Assembly (NCBI GenBank): GCA_963751105.1
Contig: CAVVTG010000002.1
Span: 372,001-436,000, forward strand
Reading direction: 5' to 3'
Origin: JACVRW01 sp963751105
GTDB taxonomy: Bacteria > Actinomycetota > Thermoleophilia > Solirubrobacterales > Thermoleophilaceae
Length of the DNA stretch: 64,000 nt
Shown piece after piece: positions 16,179-25,065 of the stretch. The notes under the pieces are model-generated. The model did not search any database. It was not told the origin of the DNA and saw only the letters and a program-made list of their open reading frames with translations. The stretch's first letter is position 1; each line of letters starts with the position of its first letter. The position numbers and the translations under genes are program-made.

Positions 16179-17153
16179 ATGAACGAGCTTGAACGAGCCA
16201 TTCACGCCCAACCGGACGAGCTGAGGCGGCTGGCGTCGCTTCGGCTGCCCGCCGACATACGGCGGCTGGCCGGCGGCGAACGCGTCTGGCTGGTGGGCAC
16301 GGGCACGAGCCTTCACGCGGCCGAGCTCGGTGCGGCGATGTTCGCCCGCGCCGGTCTGGACGCGCGCTTCGCGTCCTCGATGGACTTCGCCCGCTGGGCG
16401 CCGCTGCGCGCCGGCGATGCCGTGGTGGTGCTCACCCACACGGGCGAGACGGCCTACGCCCAGGCTTCGCGCCGGCGCGCCCTGGACGAGGGCGCCGAGA
16501 CGCTCAGCATCACCGCCGACGGGGTGGTGGACTGGCCGGAGGCGATCACCACCGGCCCGAAGGAGCGCTCGCACACCTACACCCGCAGCTACAGCGGCGC
16601 GCTCGCGGTCCTCGCGCTGATCGCGGCCGAGCTCGGCGCCGAGGGACTCGGCCCCGATGCGGTGGTGGCCGCGGCCGACGCCACCGAGAAGGCGATCGCC
16701 GATCCCGGCATCGAGGGGCTGCCCGAGCCCGATCGCCTACTCGTGCTGACCGGATCGGGGCCGGGCGCGGTGACCGCCCGCGAGGGGGCGCTCAAGCTGC
16801 GCGAGGCGGCTCGCGTGACGGCCGAAGGCTACGACGCGGAGATGCTGCTGCACGGCTCGGCCGTGCCCCTGGGAGTGGACGACGCGATCATCGTGCTGGG
16901 CAGCGGACGTGACGCCGACGACTTCCTGGGGCAGCTGGCCAACTCCGCCCGCGCCGAAGACGTGCCCACCGCCGAGCTCGACCAGCCGACCCCGGCCGAC
17001 GAGCTGATGGCGCAGATCCCTCTCACGGCACGCCTGCAGCTGCTGGCGGCTGAGCGCGCGCGGGCCGGCGGGCACGATCCGGATCTGGTGATCACGGGCG
17101 CCTGGGACGACGAGCGCCTGTGGGCAACGGGCGCGCCGAGCGAAGCCCAGTAG
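16179..17153 (+). CDS. SIS-domain sugar isomerase/deaminase-like protein
   Basis: 324 residues from ATG 16179; TAGCTT (16166-16171) 7 bases upstream suggests a leaderless start. Two SIS domains are visible: VGTGTSLHAAELGAAMFARAG (about 38-58) with HTGETAYA, and LTGSGPGAVTAREGALKLREAA (about 190) followed by TAEGYDAEMLLHGSAVPLG. The layout matches the isomerase half of GlmS and AgaS-type proteins without a glutaminase domain, so it may isomerise or deaminate a phosphorylated amino sugar or only bind a sugar phosphate. It precedes parA with a 70-base gap. Confidence 0.85.
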   Translation: MNELERAIHAQPDELRRLASLRLPADIRRLAGGERVWLVGTGTSLHAAELGAAMFARAGLDARFASSMDFARWAPLRAGDAVVVLTHTGETAYAQASRRRALDEGAETLSITADGVVDWPEAITTGPKERSHTYTRSYSGALAVLALIAAELGAEGLGPDAVVAAADATEKAIADPGIEGLPEPDRLLVLTGSGPGAVTAREGALKLREAARVTAEGYDAEMLLHGSAVPLGVDDAIIVLGSGRDADDFLGQLANSARAEDVPTAELDQPTPADELMAQIPLTARLQLLAAERARAGGHDPDLVITGAWDDERLWATGAPSEAQ

Positions 17154-17223
17154 CGCACGGCGGCCCGAGCGGTAGCGCACCGCCGGAAGGAATCGCGCGC
17201 GCACGTGCGAATAGGCACTGCGT

Positions 17224-17991
17224 ATGACTCCCCCGGCCAAGGTCATCGCCTTCACCAACCAGAAGGGCGGCGTCGCCAAGACGACCACCACTCTCAACCT
17301 CGCGGCGGCGTTCGTCGAGCGGGGGCACCGAGTGCTCTGCGTCGACCTCGACCCGCAGGGCAACCTCACGATGAGCCAGGGGATCGATCCCGACACCCTC
17401 GAGGCGTCGATGTACGACGTGCTCGTCCACGGGCTCTCGATCCGCGAGGTGATCCGCAAGCGCGAGGTGGACGTGGCCTGTGCGTCGATCGACCTGGCCG
17501 GCGCCGAGATCGCGATGTCCACGATGATCGGCCGCGAGCGCGCGCTGAAGAAGGCGTTCGCGCCGATTCTCGAGGACTACGACTACATCTTCATCGACAC
17601 CCCGCCCAGCCTGGGACTGCTCACGATCAACGCTCTTACGGCGTCCCAGAAGGTGATCGTCCCCGTGCAGTGCGAGTATCTGTCCATGCGCGGGCTGATC
17701 CAGCTCCAGAACACGCTTTCGATGGTGCGTGAGGAGCTCAACCCGGATATCGAGATCGAGGGCATCCTGCCCACGCTCGTCGACAACCGCACGGTGCACG
17801 CCAAGGAGGCGATCGAGATCCTCGAGGAGAACTTCGGGGATCGCGTCTTCGCGTCGCGCATCAACAAGACGGTGCGGTTCGCCGAGGCGCCGGTGAAGGG
17901 AATGTCGGTGCTCAAGTACGACCCGGACGGCAAGGCGGCCTACGCCTACCGTCAGCTAGCTGAGGAGGTCCTGGCGAATGGCAAGCGGTAA
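17224..17991 (+). CDS. parA: ParA/Soj-family ATPase
   Basis: 255 residues. Deviant Walker A NQKGGVAKTTTT (12-23), A' motif DLDPQGNLT and Walker B YIFIDTPPSLGLLTINAL are all present, so it should be an ATP-dependent dimer that binds DNA or a membrane. There is no parB or parS next to it; the next gene, overlapping by 14 bases, is ftsZ. That context suggests a MipZ/PomZ-like role in placing the division ring, although the sequence itself is Soj-like. The start ATG 17224 lies 6 bases after TAGGCA with no clear Shine-Dalgarno. Confidence 0.92.
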   Translation: MTPPAKVIAFTNQKGGVAKTTTTLNLAAAFVERGHRVLCVDLDPQGNLTMSQGIDPDTLEASMYDVLVHGLSIREVIRKREVDVACASIDLAGAEIAMSTMIGRERALKKAFAPILEDYDYIFIDTPPSLGLLTINALTASQKVIVPVQCEYLSMRGLIQLQNTLSMVREELNPDIEIEGILPTLVDNRTVHAKEAIEILEENFGDRVFASRINKTVRFAEAPVKGMSVLKYDPDGKAAYAYRQLAEEVLANGKR

Positions 17992-19522
17992 CCGGGCGAG
18001 CATGCGCGAGGGCCCCCTCGCCCAGCTCTTCCGCAAGACGGAAGAGAACGAACCCGCTGAGAAGCAGGCCGAGCCGAAGTCCGGCAAGCCGCTGCCCGAG
18101 GGTGGGCCCGCTCCGCAGGCCACCCGCCAGGCTCCCGAGCCCCAGGGGAATCGCGAAGGCACGCCTCCGCCGGACCAGGTCGAGCGCAGCGCGCCCGCGC
18201 CCGATCCCGTCGGCGGCCGCATGACCGAGGCCGCCCGCCGGGCCGAGGAGCGCGAGGAGCGCCGTCGCGAGCGGCGCGAGCAGACTGGTCGCTACGAGGG
18301 CGTGCCCACCCCCGAGGAGCGCCTGCGCTCGGTCTTCTCGGCGGACATCCCGGAGAACATCCTCGACCGCGACGAGCCCACCCGCCGCGGACCCGACCCG
18401 GCCGACCGCGAGCCGCTGCCGATGATCAGCGCGATGTCGAGCGGCGTCACCGAGCCGCTACTGCGCGTGGTCGGCGTGGGCGGAGCCGGCGTCAACGCCG
18501 TCAACCGGATGATCGAGGCCGAGGTCGAGGGCGTGGAGTTCGTCGCCGTCAACACCGACATGCAGTCGCTCGAGGGCTCGGGCGCCAAGACCCGCGTCCA
18601 CATCGGCAGCGACCTCACCCGCGGTCTCGGCTCCGGATCCGACCCTGAGCTTGGACGGGCCGCGGCCGTGGAGAGCTACGACGAGCTCAAGGGCCTGCTC
18701 AAGGGCTCGGACATGGTCTTCATCACCGCGGGCTCCGGCGGCGGCACCGGCACCGGCGCCGCCCCCGTGGTGGCCCGCATCTCGCGTGAGATCGGCGCCC
18801 TCACCGTGGGCGTCGTCACCAAGCCGTTCTCGTTCGAGGGTGTGCGCCGCGGCGAACAGGCCGACCGGGGCGTCGAGGAGCTCGCCCGCGAGGTCGACAC
18901 GCTCATCGTGATTCCCAACTCGCGGCTGCTCACGGTGCTCGACAAGTCGACCTCGATGGTGGAGGCGTTCCGCGTGGCCGACGACGTGCTGCGTCAGGGC
19001 GTCCAGGGGATCTCCGACCTGATCACGCTGCCCGGCCTGATCAACCTCGACTTCGCCGACGTGCGCACGATCATGGCCGAGGCCGGCCAGGCGCTGCTCG
19101 GCATCGGGATGGGCACCGGCGAGCGGCGCGGCATGGATGCGGTGGAGCACGCCATCGAGTCGCCGCTGCTGGAGACCTCCCTCGAAGGAGCCCGCTCGAT
19201 CCTGCTCTCGGTCACCGGCGGCCGCGACCTCTCGCTGTGGGAGGTCAACGAGGCCGCCAAGGCGGTGTCCGAGGCCGCGCACCCGGACGCGAACATCATC
19301 TTCGGGGCGATGGTCGACGAGAAGATCGAGGACCAGGTCTGGGTCACCGTGGTGGCCACCGGCTACGGCGACCGCCCTCTGCAGCGCGCCACCCCTCGGC
19401 TCGAGTCCGGCCGCATCCCGGCCGACGCCGAGCCGCGGGTCAGGCGGTCGCGCGAGCGCGAGCGCCAAACGGCCGGCCGGCTCAGCGACATCGACGTGCC
19501 GGAGTTCATCCCTCGGGGCTGA
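17978..19522 (+). CDS. ftsZ: FtsZ cell-division GTPase with long N-terminal extension
   Basis: 514 residues. The GTPase core begins near residue 158 (RVVGVGGAGVNAVNRMIE) and carries the tubulin signature GGGTGTG (254-260), the NLDFADVRTIM T7-region and a C-terminal peptide-like DIDVPEFIPRG that would bind FtsA/SepF-type partners. The first 157 residues are extra: EGPLAQLFRKTEE (11-23), a proline-rich stretch, a charged helix rich in Arg/Glu (82-102) and ERLRSVFSADIPENIL (114-129). The long start is supported by GAGGAGG (17962-17968) 9 bases before ATG 17978; internal ATGs near 18421 have no ribosome-binding site. It is coupled to parA. Confidence 0.93.
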   Translation: MASGNRASMREGPLAQLFRKTEENEPAEKQAEPKSGKPLPEGGPAPQATRQAPEPQGNREGTPPPDQVERSAPAPDPVGGRMTEAARRAEEREERRRERREQTGRYEGVPTPEERLRSVFSADIPENILDRDEPTRRGPDPADREPLPMISAMSSGVTEPLLRVVGVGGAGVNAVNRMIEAEVEGVEFVAVNTDMQSLEGSGAKTRVHIGSDLTRGLGSGSDPELGRAAAVESYDELKGLLKGSDMVFITAGSGGGTGTGAAPVVARISREIGALTVGVVTKPFSFEGVRRGEQADRGVEELAREVDTLIVIPNSRLLTVLDKSTSMVEAFRVADDVLRQGVQGISDLITLPGLINLDFADVRTIMAEAGQALLGIGMGTGERRGMDAVEHAIESPLLETSLEGARSILLSVTGGRDLSLWEVNEAAKAVSEAAHPDANIIFGAMVDEKIEDQVWVTVVATGYGDRPLQRATPRLESGRIPADAEPRVRRSRERERQTAGRLSDIDVPEFIPRG

Positions 19523-19561
19523 TTCCGGGCCGCTCGCCGGCGGCGCGGGGCCTCAACTCCC

Positions 19562-20050
19562 ATGCAGGACCTGGGTCTGGTCTTCAAGAGGCTGGTCCTC
19601 GTGTTCTGGACGATCTACTTCACGTCGATCGCCCTGACGAGCCTGGTCAACCTGCTGGACGAGCTCGGGGCGTTCGACTGGAACTTCCTCGACTCCGGCA
19701 ACTATGAGTACCTGCGCTCGGTCCTGGAGGTGTACGAGACCGGCTCCGCCATCACCAAGGTGCTGCTGGCGGGCGCCTTCGTGATCGAGGCGATCGCCGC
19801 GGCGCTGTTCTGGCGGGCGCTGCTCGCGTTCGCCCGAGGAGGCCGCGGCCTGCCCGCCGTGTGGGCGGCGCTCTGCATGGGCCTGCTCGCGTCGATGCTC
19901 TTCGTGCTGGTGACCGAGTTCTTCGTGGCCTACGGCTCGGAGTCCGTGTATCCCGAGCTGTTCCTGATCATGCTGGGCTCGGCAGTCGCCTTCGTGCTGA
20001 TCCCGGACGACGCGGAGCTGGGCGGCGGCGGGGATACGCTGGCTGCATGA
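19562..20050 (+). CDS. Integral membrane protein, unknown function
   Basis: 162 residues with four likely membrane segments (about 8-30, 62-82, 94-118 and 130-148) and a short acidic C-terminus. No domain is recognised. It begins 39 bases after ftsZ and its stop overlaps the next gene's ATG as ATGA, so it is translationally coupled to gamma-glutamyltransferase. It could be a small accessory membrane protein; no function can be inferred from motifs. Confidence 0.65.
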   Translation: MQDLGLVFKRLVLVFWTIYFTSIALTSLVNLLDELGAFDWNFLDSGNYEYLRSVLEVYETGSAITKVLLAGAFVIEAIAAALFWRALLAFARGGRGLPAVWAALCMGLLASMLFVLVTEFFVAYGSESVYPELFLIMLGSAVAFVLIPDDAELGGGGDTLAA

Positions 20051-21573
20051 GAGGGGTCGTTGCGGCCGGCCATCCGCTCACCGCGCGGACCGGAGCCGAT
20101 GTACTGCGCGCCGGCGGCAACGCCGTCGACGCGGCGGTGGCCTGCGTGCTCATGTCCTTCGTGGCCGAGTCGCCCCTCACCGGCCCCGGCGCGGGTGGGT
20201 TCATGCTCGTGCACACCCCCGAAGGGGGCAGCCACCTGCTCGACTTCTTCGTCGCCGCGCCCGGCCACGGCCTGGGCGAGCCCGATCCGGCGCCGCTCGA
20301 GCCGATCGACGTCCACTTCTCCGCGGATGCCGTCCAGCGCTTCAACGTGGGTCCGTCCTCCTGCGGCGCTTACGGTACGACGCTCGGGCTGACAGAGGCG
20401 CTCGGGCGCTTCGGCACGATGGCGCTCGGCGAGCTGTGCGCTCCCGCGGCGCGGGCGGCACGCGAGGGAGTGGAGGTGGTGCCGATGCAGGCCTTCCTGT
20501 TCACGATCCTCGAGCCGATCCTGCGCTCCACACCGGAGAGCACGGCCCTGTACGCCCCGGAGGGCCGGATGCTGGGAGAGGGCGAGACGATCCGGCTGCC
20601 CGAGCTCGGCGACCTGCTCGACCGGCTCGGCTCGGAGGGCCCGGACTTCCTCTACCGCGGCGACGTGGCGGCGGCGGCGAGCGCCTGGGTGCTCGAGCGC
20701 GGCGGCCTGCTCACCACCGCTGACTTGGCCCGCTACGAGGTGGTCGAGCGGCCCCCCGCCCGCGTGCTCTACCAGGGGCGCGAGGTGCTGACCAACCCGC
20801 CGCCCTCCTCCGGCGGCATCCTGATCGCCGACGCCCTGGGGATCCTCGAACGCATCGACCGCCCGCACGATGCCGACGTGATCGCTGAGGTGATCGCCTC
20901 CACCAACCGGGCGCGCGACGAGGAGTTCCTGGAGGGGCTCGGCACCGAGGGCTACCTCGAGCGTTTCCTGGATGACGACGCTCTCGACGCAGCGGCCGGC
21001 GAGGTGCGCTCGCAGCTCGGCAACACCACCCACGTATCGGTGATGGACGGGGAGGGGGCCTGCGCGTCGGTCACCTGCTCGAACGGGTCCTGCTCCGGGG
21101 TGGTGGTCCCCGGCACCGGCCTCCACCTCAACAACATGCTGGGTGAGCAGGACCTCAACCCGCTGGGCTTCCACCTCCACGATCCCGGCGACCGCGTGCC
21201 GAGCATGATGGCCCCGACCGTGGTGCTGGCCGGCGGCAGGCCGGAGATCGCGATCGGGAGCGCGGGCTCCAACCGCATCCGCTCGGCGATCCTGCAGACA
21301 GTGCTGGCCGTGGTCGACCGCGGCCTGCCGGCTCAGGAGGCGGTGTCGCGCCCGCGCATCCACGTGGAGGGCCGGGAGGTGGACGCGGAGCCGGGGGTCG
21401 ACCCGGCGGCGCTCGACCGCTTGGAGAGCGGCGGCTGGTCTGTCCGGCGCTGGAGCGAGGAGAACCTGTTCTTCGGCGGCGTGCAGGCGGTGGCCCGCCA
21501 GGCGGACACCGGAGAGCTCACCGGCGGCGGCGATCCGCGCCGGGGAGGCGTGGTCGAGGCGGTGCGGGCCTAG
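20047..21573 (+). CDS. ggt: Gamma-glutamyltransferase family protein
   Basis: 508 residues. The autoprocessing site is NTTHVSV, with Thr327 as the expected nucleophile that becomes the N-terminus of the small subunit. Other family motifs are GPGAGGFML near residue 50, PPPSSGG before the cleavage site and the substrate loop GSCSGVVVPGTGLHLNNMLGE plus GSAGSNRIRSAI. The enzyme would transfer or hydrolyse gamma-glutamyl groups of glutathione-like thiols. It has no signal peptide, unlike the exported E. coli enzyme, so a cytoplasmic role is likely. ATG 20047 overlaps the upstream stop. Confidence 0.93.
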   Translation: MRGVVAAGHPLTARTGADVLRAGGNAVDAAVACVLMSFVAESPLTGPGAGGFMLVHTPEGGSHLLDFFVAAPGHGLGEPDPAPLEPIDVHFSADAVQRFNVGPSSCGAYGTTLGLTEALGRFGTMALGELCAPAARAAREGVEVVPMQAFLFTILEPILRSTPESTALYAPEGRMLGEGETIRLPELGDLLDRLGSEGPDFLYRGDVAAAASAWVLERGGLLTTADLARYEVVERPPARVLYQGREVLTNPPPSSGGILIADALGILERIDRPHDADVIAEVIASTNRARDEEFLEGLGTEGYLERFLDDDALDAAAGEVRSQLGNTTHVSVMDGEGACASVTCSNGSCSGVVVPGTGLHLNNMLGEQDLNPLGFHLHDPGDRVPSMMAPTVVLAGGRPEIAIGSAGSNRIRSAILQTVLAVVDRGLPAQEAVSRPRIHVEGREVDAEPGVDPAALDRLESGGWSVRRWSEENLFFGGVQAVARQADTGELTGGGDPRRGGVVEAVRA

Positions 21574-21575
21574 AC

Positions 21576-22733
21576 CTACCTGCGGGCCAGGGCCGCACAC
21601 ACGGCCCTCGCAAACGCGCGGCGCAGCGCACGGAACGGCACCTGGTTCGGCTGCTCCTGATTGAGCTGGGTGTTGGCGGACACGGTCGCGAACCGCCGGC
21701 CGTCGGAGCTGGACGCGGCGAACTGGGTGTAGCCCGGGAAGTTGCCGGTGTGTCCGTACACGGTGCCGCAGCCCAGCCGGTACCGGAAGACCCCGAGGCC
21801 GGCGGCGTTGACGCCGGGGCCGGTGGGCTCTGAGCCGCCGTCGACCCAGCTGCGCTGCGCGCGCCGCAGCGACGGCCCGAACAGCCGGCCGCTCACGTAG
21901 CCGGACATGAAGCGCGCGAGATCGCTCGGGGTCGACACCATGCCTCCGGAGGCCCAGACGCCGGACATCCCGATGGCCTCGCTGATGTCCTCGGGCGGTT
22001 GGGAGGGCGCGACGTCGTAGCCGTGGGCAAACGGTCGTGGCAGCAGCTGACCGCTGGGAAGGCTGGTCTCCGACAGGCCCAGCGGCGAATAGACGCGGGT
22101 CTTCAGGAGCCGCTCATAGGATCGCTTGGTTACTGCCTCGGCCATCAGCGCGACGACGACGTTGTCGCTGTTCGAGTACCTGTAGCTGGAGTCGGGCTCG
22201 AAGCGCAGCGGGCGGTCCGCCACGTAGGCGAGCAGCCCCCGCGGAGTGAAGCGCCGCAGCAGATCGGCGCGAAGAGCGTCCAGGTAGGCGTCGCTCGCGG
22301 TGTAGTCGGGGAGGCCGCTCGTGTGATGCAGAGCCTGACTCAGGGTGACCGCGTGCCAGGAGGACGGCAGAGCCGGCAGCAGCTCGCCGATCGTGTCGTC
22401 GAGCTCGAGCCGGCCACGGCGCACGAGGGCCAGCGCCACCGCTCCGCTGAACGCCTTCGAGGTACTCGCGAGCCGCATGTGATCGAACTTTCTCCACGGG
22501 CGCCCGGCCTCGAGATCGACCACTCCGGCGCGGTGAACGAAACGCCTTCCGCCACGCCCGACGACGGAGACCACCCCAGGCGGGCCGCCCGGAACCTTCA
22601 CCACCGCTCGGAGTGCGCGGTCGAGCGCCTGGTCCGCCCGTTCGGGCGAGGCGGCGGCTGCCGGTGACACGAGCGCCACACTCAGGGCCACAGCGAGCAC
22701 GACTTGGGTGAAGACAAACCGGTCTCGTGACAT
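21576..22733 (-). CDS. Secreted serine hydrolase (class C beta-lactamase/DD-peptidase fold)
   Basis: 385 residues with a signal peptide (hydrophobic 8-26, AAA cleavage near 28). Catalytic motifs are STSK (90-93) as SxxK, YSN in SSYRYSNSDN as YxN, and HTG in YGHTGNFPG replacing KTG. Such proteins include D-alanyl-D-alanine carboxypeptidases, esterases and beta-lactamases, and the exact substrate cannot be deduced. The C-terminus NQEQPNQVPFRALRRAF is typical of actinobacterial secreted homologues. It is convergent with ggt with only 2 bases between the stops. Confidence 0.88.
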   Translation of the reverse strand: MSRDRFVFTQVVLAVALSVALVSPAAAASPERADQALDRALRAVVKVPGGPPGVVSVVGRGGRRFVHRAGVVDLEAGRPWRKFDHMRLASTSKAFSGAVALALVRRGRLELDDTIGELLPALPSSWHAVTLSQALHHTSGLPDYTASDAYLDALRADLLRRFTPRGLLAYVADRPLRFEPDSSYRYSNSDNVVVALMAEAVTKRSYERLLKTRVYSPLGLSETSLPSGQLLPRPFAHGYDVAPSQPPEDISEAIGMSGVWASGGMVSTPSDLARFMSGYVSGRLFGPSLRRAQRSWVDGGSEPTGPGVNAAGLGVFRYRLGCGTVYGHTGNFPGYTQFAASSSDGRRFATVSANTQLNQEQPNQVPFRALRRAFARAVCAALARR

Positions 22734-22800
22734 AGGGGGTGATCCTCGACCCCGAGCAGCGTCGCTGTCAAGGTCGCCGGCCCGGCTACGGTTCCGCGCG

Positions 22801-22893
22801 ATGCGCGCTGGAGCGCTACTTCTCGTCATCGCCGGGTCGCTCGCCGCCGCGTGCTCACGGCCCGCTTCCGGGCCGCGGGCGAAGCGACGCTGA
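22801..22893 (+). CDS. Possible 30-residue lipoprotein-like small ORF
   Basis: A very short frame from ATG 22801 encodes a hydrophobic segment followed by AAC and a basic tail (SGPRAKRR), similar to a minimal lipoprotein signal. TACGGT (22787-22792) lies 8 bases upstream, a plausible leaderless -10. The frame lies in the gap between two leftward genes. It may be a real small protein, the remnant of a lost lipoprotein gene or chance. Confidence 0.25.
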   Translation: MRAGALLLVIAGSLAAACSRPASGPRAKRR

Positions 22894-22900
22894 CGCTCGG

Positions 22901-23521
22901 TTAACGGCCGCGCATGTGCCCGTTGCCGCTGGCCCGCTCGGCCGCCTGCTGGGCCAGCTTCAGCCGGTCGAGCGCTTCGCGGAACAGGGCGCCGAGCTGC
23001 TCCAGCCGGGTGAGCTCGGAGCGCTGCTCGAGGAGCTCCTGCTTGGCCGCCGGCTCGACGTCGAGTGTGGCGGCCATCCCGTAGGCGTCGAGCCGGTCGA
23101 GGTCGACCTGCTCGGGCCTTGATTCGGTGACCTGCTCGACCAGATCGGCGTAGCGCTGCCGCGCCTGGCCGGCGGCGTCCTCGTCGCCCGCGTCCTCGGA
23201 AGGAAGCACCTCGATGTCGCCGGCCGGATAGGGAAGGTCCTCGATGCGCCTGAGCAGCCGGAACGGGTCCGTGCCCTCGACCAGGATGTTGAGCCGCCCG
23301 TCCTCGAAGCGCTCGAGTACCCGCGTGATGCGGGCCGAGCAGCCCACCTCCTTCAGGCCGTCGTCCGACAACCAGATGATCCCGAACTCGCGCTCCTCGT
23401 CGAGGCACTCGCCGACCATCGTCTTGTAACGGTCCTCGAAGATGTGGAGCGGCACGAGCTCCTGCGGAAGCAGCACGAGGCCGAGCGGGAACAGCGGGAA
23501 GCGCTCGATCGTCTGCGCCAT
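22901..23521 (-). CDS. LON-protease N-terminal-domain (substrate-binding) protein
   Basis: 206 residues from ATG 23521. The beta-rich LON substrate-binding fold is clear at the start (IERFPLFPLGLVLLPQELVPLHIFEDRYK) and around CSARITRVLERFEDGRLNILVEGTDPFR. A helical C-terminal part follows (AAGQARQRYADLVEQV). No ATPase or serine-lysine protease domain is attached, so it is a stand-alone member that may bind misfolded protein or act as an adaptor. It is divergent from the photolyase gene. Confidence 0.88.
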   Translation of the reverse strand: MAQTIERFPLFPLGLVLLPQELVPLHIFEDRYKTMVGECLDEEREFGIIWLSDDGLKEVGCSARITRVLERFEDGRLNILVEGTDPFRLLRRIEDLPYPAGDIEVLPSEDAGDEDAAGQARQRYADLVEQVTESRPEQVDLDRLDAYGMAATLDVEPAAKQELLEQRSELTRLEQLGALFREALDRLKLAQQAAERASGNGHMRGR

Positions 23522-23596
23522 GTCTTCTTCACAGGCTAGTGGCGAGCCCGTTGGTGTGGGCGCCATCCGCCCGGCGGGCCTGCTCGTATTACCGAT

Positions 23597-24985
23597 GTGC
23601 CCGCCGTCCTGTGGCTCACCCGCGACCTGCGTCTTCACGATCACCCGGCCCTGCGCGCCGCGCTCGACGCCGACGACGTCGTGGTGCCGGTCTTCTGCTT
23701 CGACGACCGGCTCCTCAAGGGCCGCCACGCGTCGGGCCCGCGGACGCAGTTCATGCTCGAGTCGCTAGAGGACCTGAAGGAGAGGCTCGACGGGAACCTG
23801 GTGATCCGTCACGGCGACCCCGAGCACGAGCTGGTGGCCCTCGCCGGCGAGGTCGGCGCCGGAGAGGTCCACTTCACCGCCGACTCGGGACCGTTCGCGC
23901 GCCGCCGCATGGAGCGCGTGTGGCGAGCGTTGCAGAAGGAGGGCGTCGAGCCGCACGCCCACCCAGGCCTCCACGCCGTGGACGACCTGACCAAGTTGCG
24001 CACGAAGAACGGCAAGCCCTACACCGTCTTCAGCCCCTTTCACCGCAACTGGCTGCAAACGCCGCGCCGCGAGCTCATCGGCAGGCCACGCAAGCTCCCC
24101 AAGCTCCCGAGCGGCCTGGCCAAGGGGAGCATCCCGGCGCTCGCGGATCTCGGACTCGAGCAGGAGGTGAGCGATCCGCTGCCGGGCGGCGAGAGCGCTG
24201 CCCGCGAGCGGTTGGCCGAGTTCCTGAAGAGCGATGTGAACAGCTACACGGACAACCACAACGCCCTCGGGCGCGACAGGACTTCGCGGCTCTCGCCCTA
24301 CCTGCACTTCGGCTGTCTCTCACCCCGTGAGATCGAGGAGCGGCTGCCCGGCGGCCAGGGCGCCGAGGCCTTTCGCCGACAGGTGTGCTGGCGCGACTTC
24401 TACCACCACGTGCTGCGCGAGTTCCCCCGCAACGCCCGCTCGGAGTTCCAGGAGCGCTACCGCGGCACGATCTCCTGGAGCTACGCCGAGAAACGCTTCG
24501 ACGCCTGGCGCGAGGGCCGAACCGGCTATCCGCTGGTCGACGCGGCCATGCGCCAGCTGCTGCGCGAGGGCTGGATGCACAACCGCGCCCGGCTGGTGGT
24601 GGGCTCTTTCCTGACCAAGCATCTGGGGATCGACTGGCGCTGGGGCGAGCGCTGGTTCATGCGCCTGCTCATCGACGGCGATGAGGCCAACAACAACGGC
24701 AACTGGCAGTGGATCGCCTCGGTGGGCGTGGATCCCCAGCCCTTCTTTCGCCGCATCTACAACCCGACGCTGCACATGGAGCGCTACGACCCGGAGGGCC
24801 GCTATGTGCGCCGCTACGTCGAGGAGCTCCGCGACGTTCCCGACGAGTACCTGCGCGAGCCCTGGACGATGCCCGACGAGGTCCAGCGCGAGGCGGGCTG
24901 CGTGATCGGCGAGGACTACCCCGAGCCGATCGTCGATCACCGCGAGGCGCGCGAGGCGGCCTTCGAGCGCTACAGCGTCGGTTAG
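23597..24985 (+). CDS. phr: Deoxyribodipyrimidine photolyase (cryptochrome/photolyase family)
   Basis: 462 residues from GTG 23597. The N-terminal antenna-binding domain starts LWLTRDLRLHDHPALRAAL. The FAD-binding helical domain carries RTGYPLVDAAMRQLLREGWMHNRARLVVGSFLTKHL and EANNNGNWQWIASVGVDPQPFFRRIYNP, matching class I CPD photolyases. It would split cyclobutane pyrimidine dimers using blue light. The tryptophan-rich electron-transfer path is represented by WRDFYHHVL, WSYAEKRF and NWQWIAS. It is divergent from the LON-domain gene with 75 bases between them. Confidence 0.95.
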   Translation: MPAVLWLTRDLRLHDHPALRAALDADDVVVPVFCFDDRLLKGRHASGPRTQFMLESLEDLKERLDGNLVIRHGDPEHELVALAGEVGAGEVHFTADSGPFARRRMERVWRALQKEGVEPHAHPGLHAVDDLTKLRTKNGKPYTVFSPFHRNWLQTPRRELIGRPRKLPKLPSGLAKGSIPALADLGLEQEVSDPLPGGESAARERLAEFLKSDVNSYTDNHNALGRDRTSRLSPYLHFGCLSPREIEERLPGGQGAEAFRRQVCWRDFYHHVLREFPRNARSEFQERYRGTISWSYAEKRFDAWREGRTGYPLVDAAMRQLLREGWMHNRARLVVGSFLTKHLGIDWRWGERWFMRLLIDGDEANNNGNWQWIASVGVDPQPFFRRIYNPTLHMERYDPEGRYVRRYVEELRDVPDEYLREPWTMPDEVQREAGCVIGEDYPEPIVDHREAREAAFERYSVG

Positions 24986-25065
24986 GGCGCGACGCGCGCG
25001 TTACGGGCGTCCATTCCCGGCCGCCGTTCGTCAAGCCCAGGTTCGCGTTCGCCGATAGCCGAGGC

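Noticed and set aside
17200..17209. Palindrome CGCACGTGCG upstream of parA
   Set aside because: Short G/C-rich palindromes are frequent at this base composition; it is not repeated nearby and could be chance. It is not a parS-like site by length or sequence.
19861..20046. Upstream extension of the gamma-glutamyltransferase frame
   Set aside because: Extension residues are not family-like and overlap the membrane protein gene; ATG 20047 in the ATGA overlap is better supported.
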